This document shows positions 63,065 through 64,000 of a stretch of DNA of 64,000 bases, one piece after another. The DNA is from Chryseobacterium paludis (GTDB taxonomy: Bacteria; Bacteroidota; Bacteroidia; Flavobacteriales; Weeksellaceae), in assembly GCF_025403485.1 (NCBI RefSeq), contig NZ_CP099966.1:2976001-3040000 (forward strand), given 5' to 3'. The notes beneath the pieces were generated by a model that saw nothing but the letters and a program-made list of their open reading frames with translations, had not been told where the DNA came from and did no database searches. How positions within the stretch are numbered: position 1 is the stretch's first letter; each line of letters opens with the position of its first letter. Made by a program: the position numbers and the translations under genes.

Positions 63065-63736
63065 TTAATAGTCATCGTCCATCACTTTAGGTTGTGCTAA
63101 CTTTTCACTAACGTTATTTGCAAATATTTGAAATGAATATTTAGTCACATTAATAGCCTCTTCTACATTGTCGATTCTTTTTCCGTTTACAATCACATAA
63201 TTGTTATTGTATCCCGTAGAATCTTTTTTAGCGGCATTATATTTTTTATAAGAAGAATTGTATGTAAATTTTGGTCTTACTTCTTTTTTCAATCTTCCTC
63301 TTTTTGGAAGAATTTCATCCATCACGTCTTTCTCCGCAATTGTATTCTCCTGAATCAGGGAATCTTTTTTCGCACCCTCAATGGTATCTGTATTATTTAC
63401 GGCTACCTGTTGTTCAGGCTCGTGATTTTCTTCAATAAAATCCTTTTTTTGTTGTAGCACCTGATTTTCTACCAATTTAGATTGATCATCTACATCAGAA
63501 TTTCCCAGATTGTAATTAACAATAAATCCAGCACTTAAAAGAACCACTACACTGGCGGCCATCCAAAACCATTTTGGAAAAGAAGGTTTTTTACTTTCAA
63601 GGGGGATGATCTTAGTATCATCATTATTTACGCCTTCTGCTTTTTGAAGAAAATCTTCAAAATCCCAATCCATTTTCTCTTCCTTTATTTCCTGGAAGAT
63701 TTTTTCGTACTTATCTTGAAATTGATCGTTGTTCAT
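63065..63736 (-). CDS. Single-pass membrane protein, probable anti-sigma factor
   Basis: This 223-residue protein begins with an acidic cytoplasmic part (FQEIKEEKMDWDFEDFLQKA). It has one membrane segment near residues 54-76 (WFWMAASVVVLLSAGFIVNY) and ends in a periplasmic region with KRGRLKKEVRPKFTYNSSYK and YVIVNGKRIDNVEEAINVTK. Its start overlaps the sigma-factor gene by 26 bases. Membrane topology, overlap and order fit an anti-sigma factor, but no zinc-containing anti-sigma motif (H-x-x-x-C-x-x-C) is present, so the role is inferred. Confidence 0.65.
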   Translation of the reverse strand: MNNDQFQDKYEKIFQEIKEEKMDWDFEDFLQKAEGVNNDDTKIIPLESKKPSFPKWFWMAASVVVLLSAGFIVNYNLGNSDVDDQSKLVENQVLQQKKDFIEENHEPEQQVAVNNTDTIEGAKKDSLIQENTIAEKDVMDEILPKRGRLKKEVRPKFTYNSSYKKYNAAKKDSTGYNNNYVIVNGKRIDNVEEAINVTKYSFQIFANNVSEKLAQPKVMDDDY

Positions 63737-64000
63737 AATTCATCAGTTGTGAGATTTGTTCTTTTACTTTTTGTCTTGCCCGCATAAGATTTACTCTTAC
63801 CGCATTTTCTTCCATTTCCAGCATTTCAGAAATTTCAGACACTTCATACTCTTCTACATCTTTTAAATGGATAACCATTTTTTGTTTCTCAGGAAGCTGA
63901 TTAATAAATCCAATAATATGATCCTTGAGGTTATTAACTTCCATACTATAGAGCTCTGACCGATGAAGCTGCATATCTGCAAAACCAATCTTTACATCAT
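63711..64000 (-). CDS. RNA polymerase sigma-70 family (ECF-type) factor, N-terminus outside window
   Basis: The frame is open to the right edge of the window, so only the C-terminal ~96 residues are visible; the Met at 63974 need not be the start. The visible part is sigma region 4: GFINQLPEKQKMVIHLKDVE, then EYEVSEISEMLEMEENAVRV and NLMRARQKVKEQISQL, which form the helix-turn-helix that reads the -35 element. It is the first gene of the leftward operon with the membrane protein and the DUF4252 genes, and probably controls that operon or an envelope stress regulon. Confidence 0.88.
   Translation of the reverse strand, partial: DVKIGFADMQLHRSELYSMEVNNLKDHIIGFINQLPEKQKMVIHLKDVEEYEVSEISEMLEMEENAVRVNLMRARQKVKEQISQLMNYEQRSISR

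Noticed and set aside
1..64000. tRNA, rRNA, CRISPR arrays, insertion sequences, phage genes or replication origin
   Set aside because: I looked in the larger gaps for tRNA T-loop motifs, regular spaced repeats and transposase motifs and found none; a computed search would be more sensitive.

Overview
The window looks like a chromosome segment from a Bacteroidota bacterium of the class Flavobacteriia, most like Chryseobacterium or a close relative. The evidence is low GC, promoters with the -7 box TAnnTTTG, starts without a clear Shine-Dalgarno sequence, many secreted proteins ending in type IX secretion (T9SS) sorting domains of both type A and type B, and families typical of this group (DUF3667, DUF4407, DUF4252, DUF6443/RHS, fused IcmF mutase). 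Genus and family names come from memory of these families; no search was run. No rRNA, tRNA, CRISPR array or insertion sequence was recognised.

Layout. 1-4565: end of a surface-polysaccharide glycosyltransferase cluster, two genes on + and three on -, convergent. 4754-8645: a lipoprotein, gltX, accA and a small exported protein. 8791-25917: a rightward block starting with tsf, then four very large paralogous surface proteins (IgGFc-binding-like head, type B sorting tail), a carboxypeptidase-regulatory-like protein, trmB and three exported paralogs of the 7947-8645 gene. 25992-27784: leftward rplM-rpsI-rpsB. 27785-28173: an intergenic region with a sigma-54-type promoter and a hairpin but no annotated gene. 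28174-46385: metabolism and exported enzymes, including a fused B12-dependent mutase, an M16 peptidase, a PLP decarboxylase, a serine hydrolase, M64 and M43 metalloproteases, ruvC and a DUF4407 membrane protein. 46616-57496: an accessory region with a T9SS cargo gene, a two-gene RHS/YD-repeat cassette with a variable C-terminal tip, a candidate immunity gene, an XRE regulator, small orphan genes and a frameshifted gene. 57609-60291: peroxiredoxin, DsbA-like protein and guaB. 60461-64000: a leftward operon of sigma factor, membrane protein (probable anti-sigma), DUF4252-GIN fusion, DUF4252 lipoprotein and a membrane-anchored protein.

Two points tie regions together. First, tsf stands at the far left end of a block whose right end abuts rpsB in the opposite orientation. 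Inverting about 8.7-25.95 kb would restore both rplM-rpsI-rpsB-tsf and a single tandem cluster of the four small exported paralogs, so one inversion is a simple explanation. Second, the RHS cassette and the AT-rich orphan genes after it look like a polymorphic toxin locus with immunity genes, but the toxin activity cannot be read from sequence. The most unexpected small signal is the sigma-54-type promoter at 27935-27951 followed within about 100 bases by a strong hairpin.
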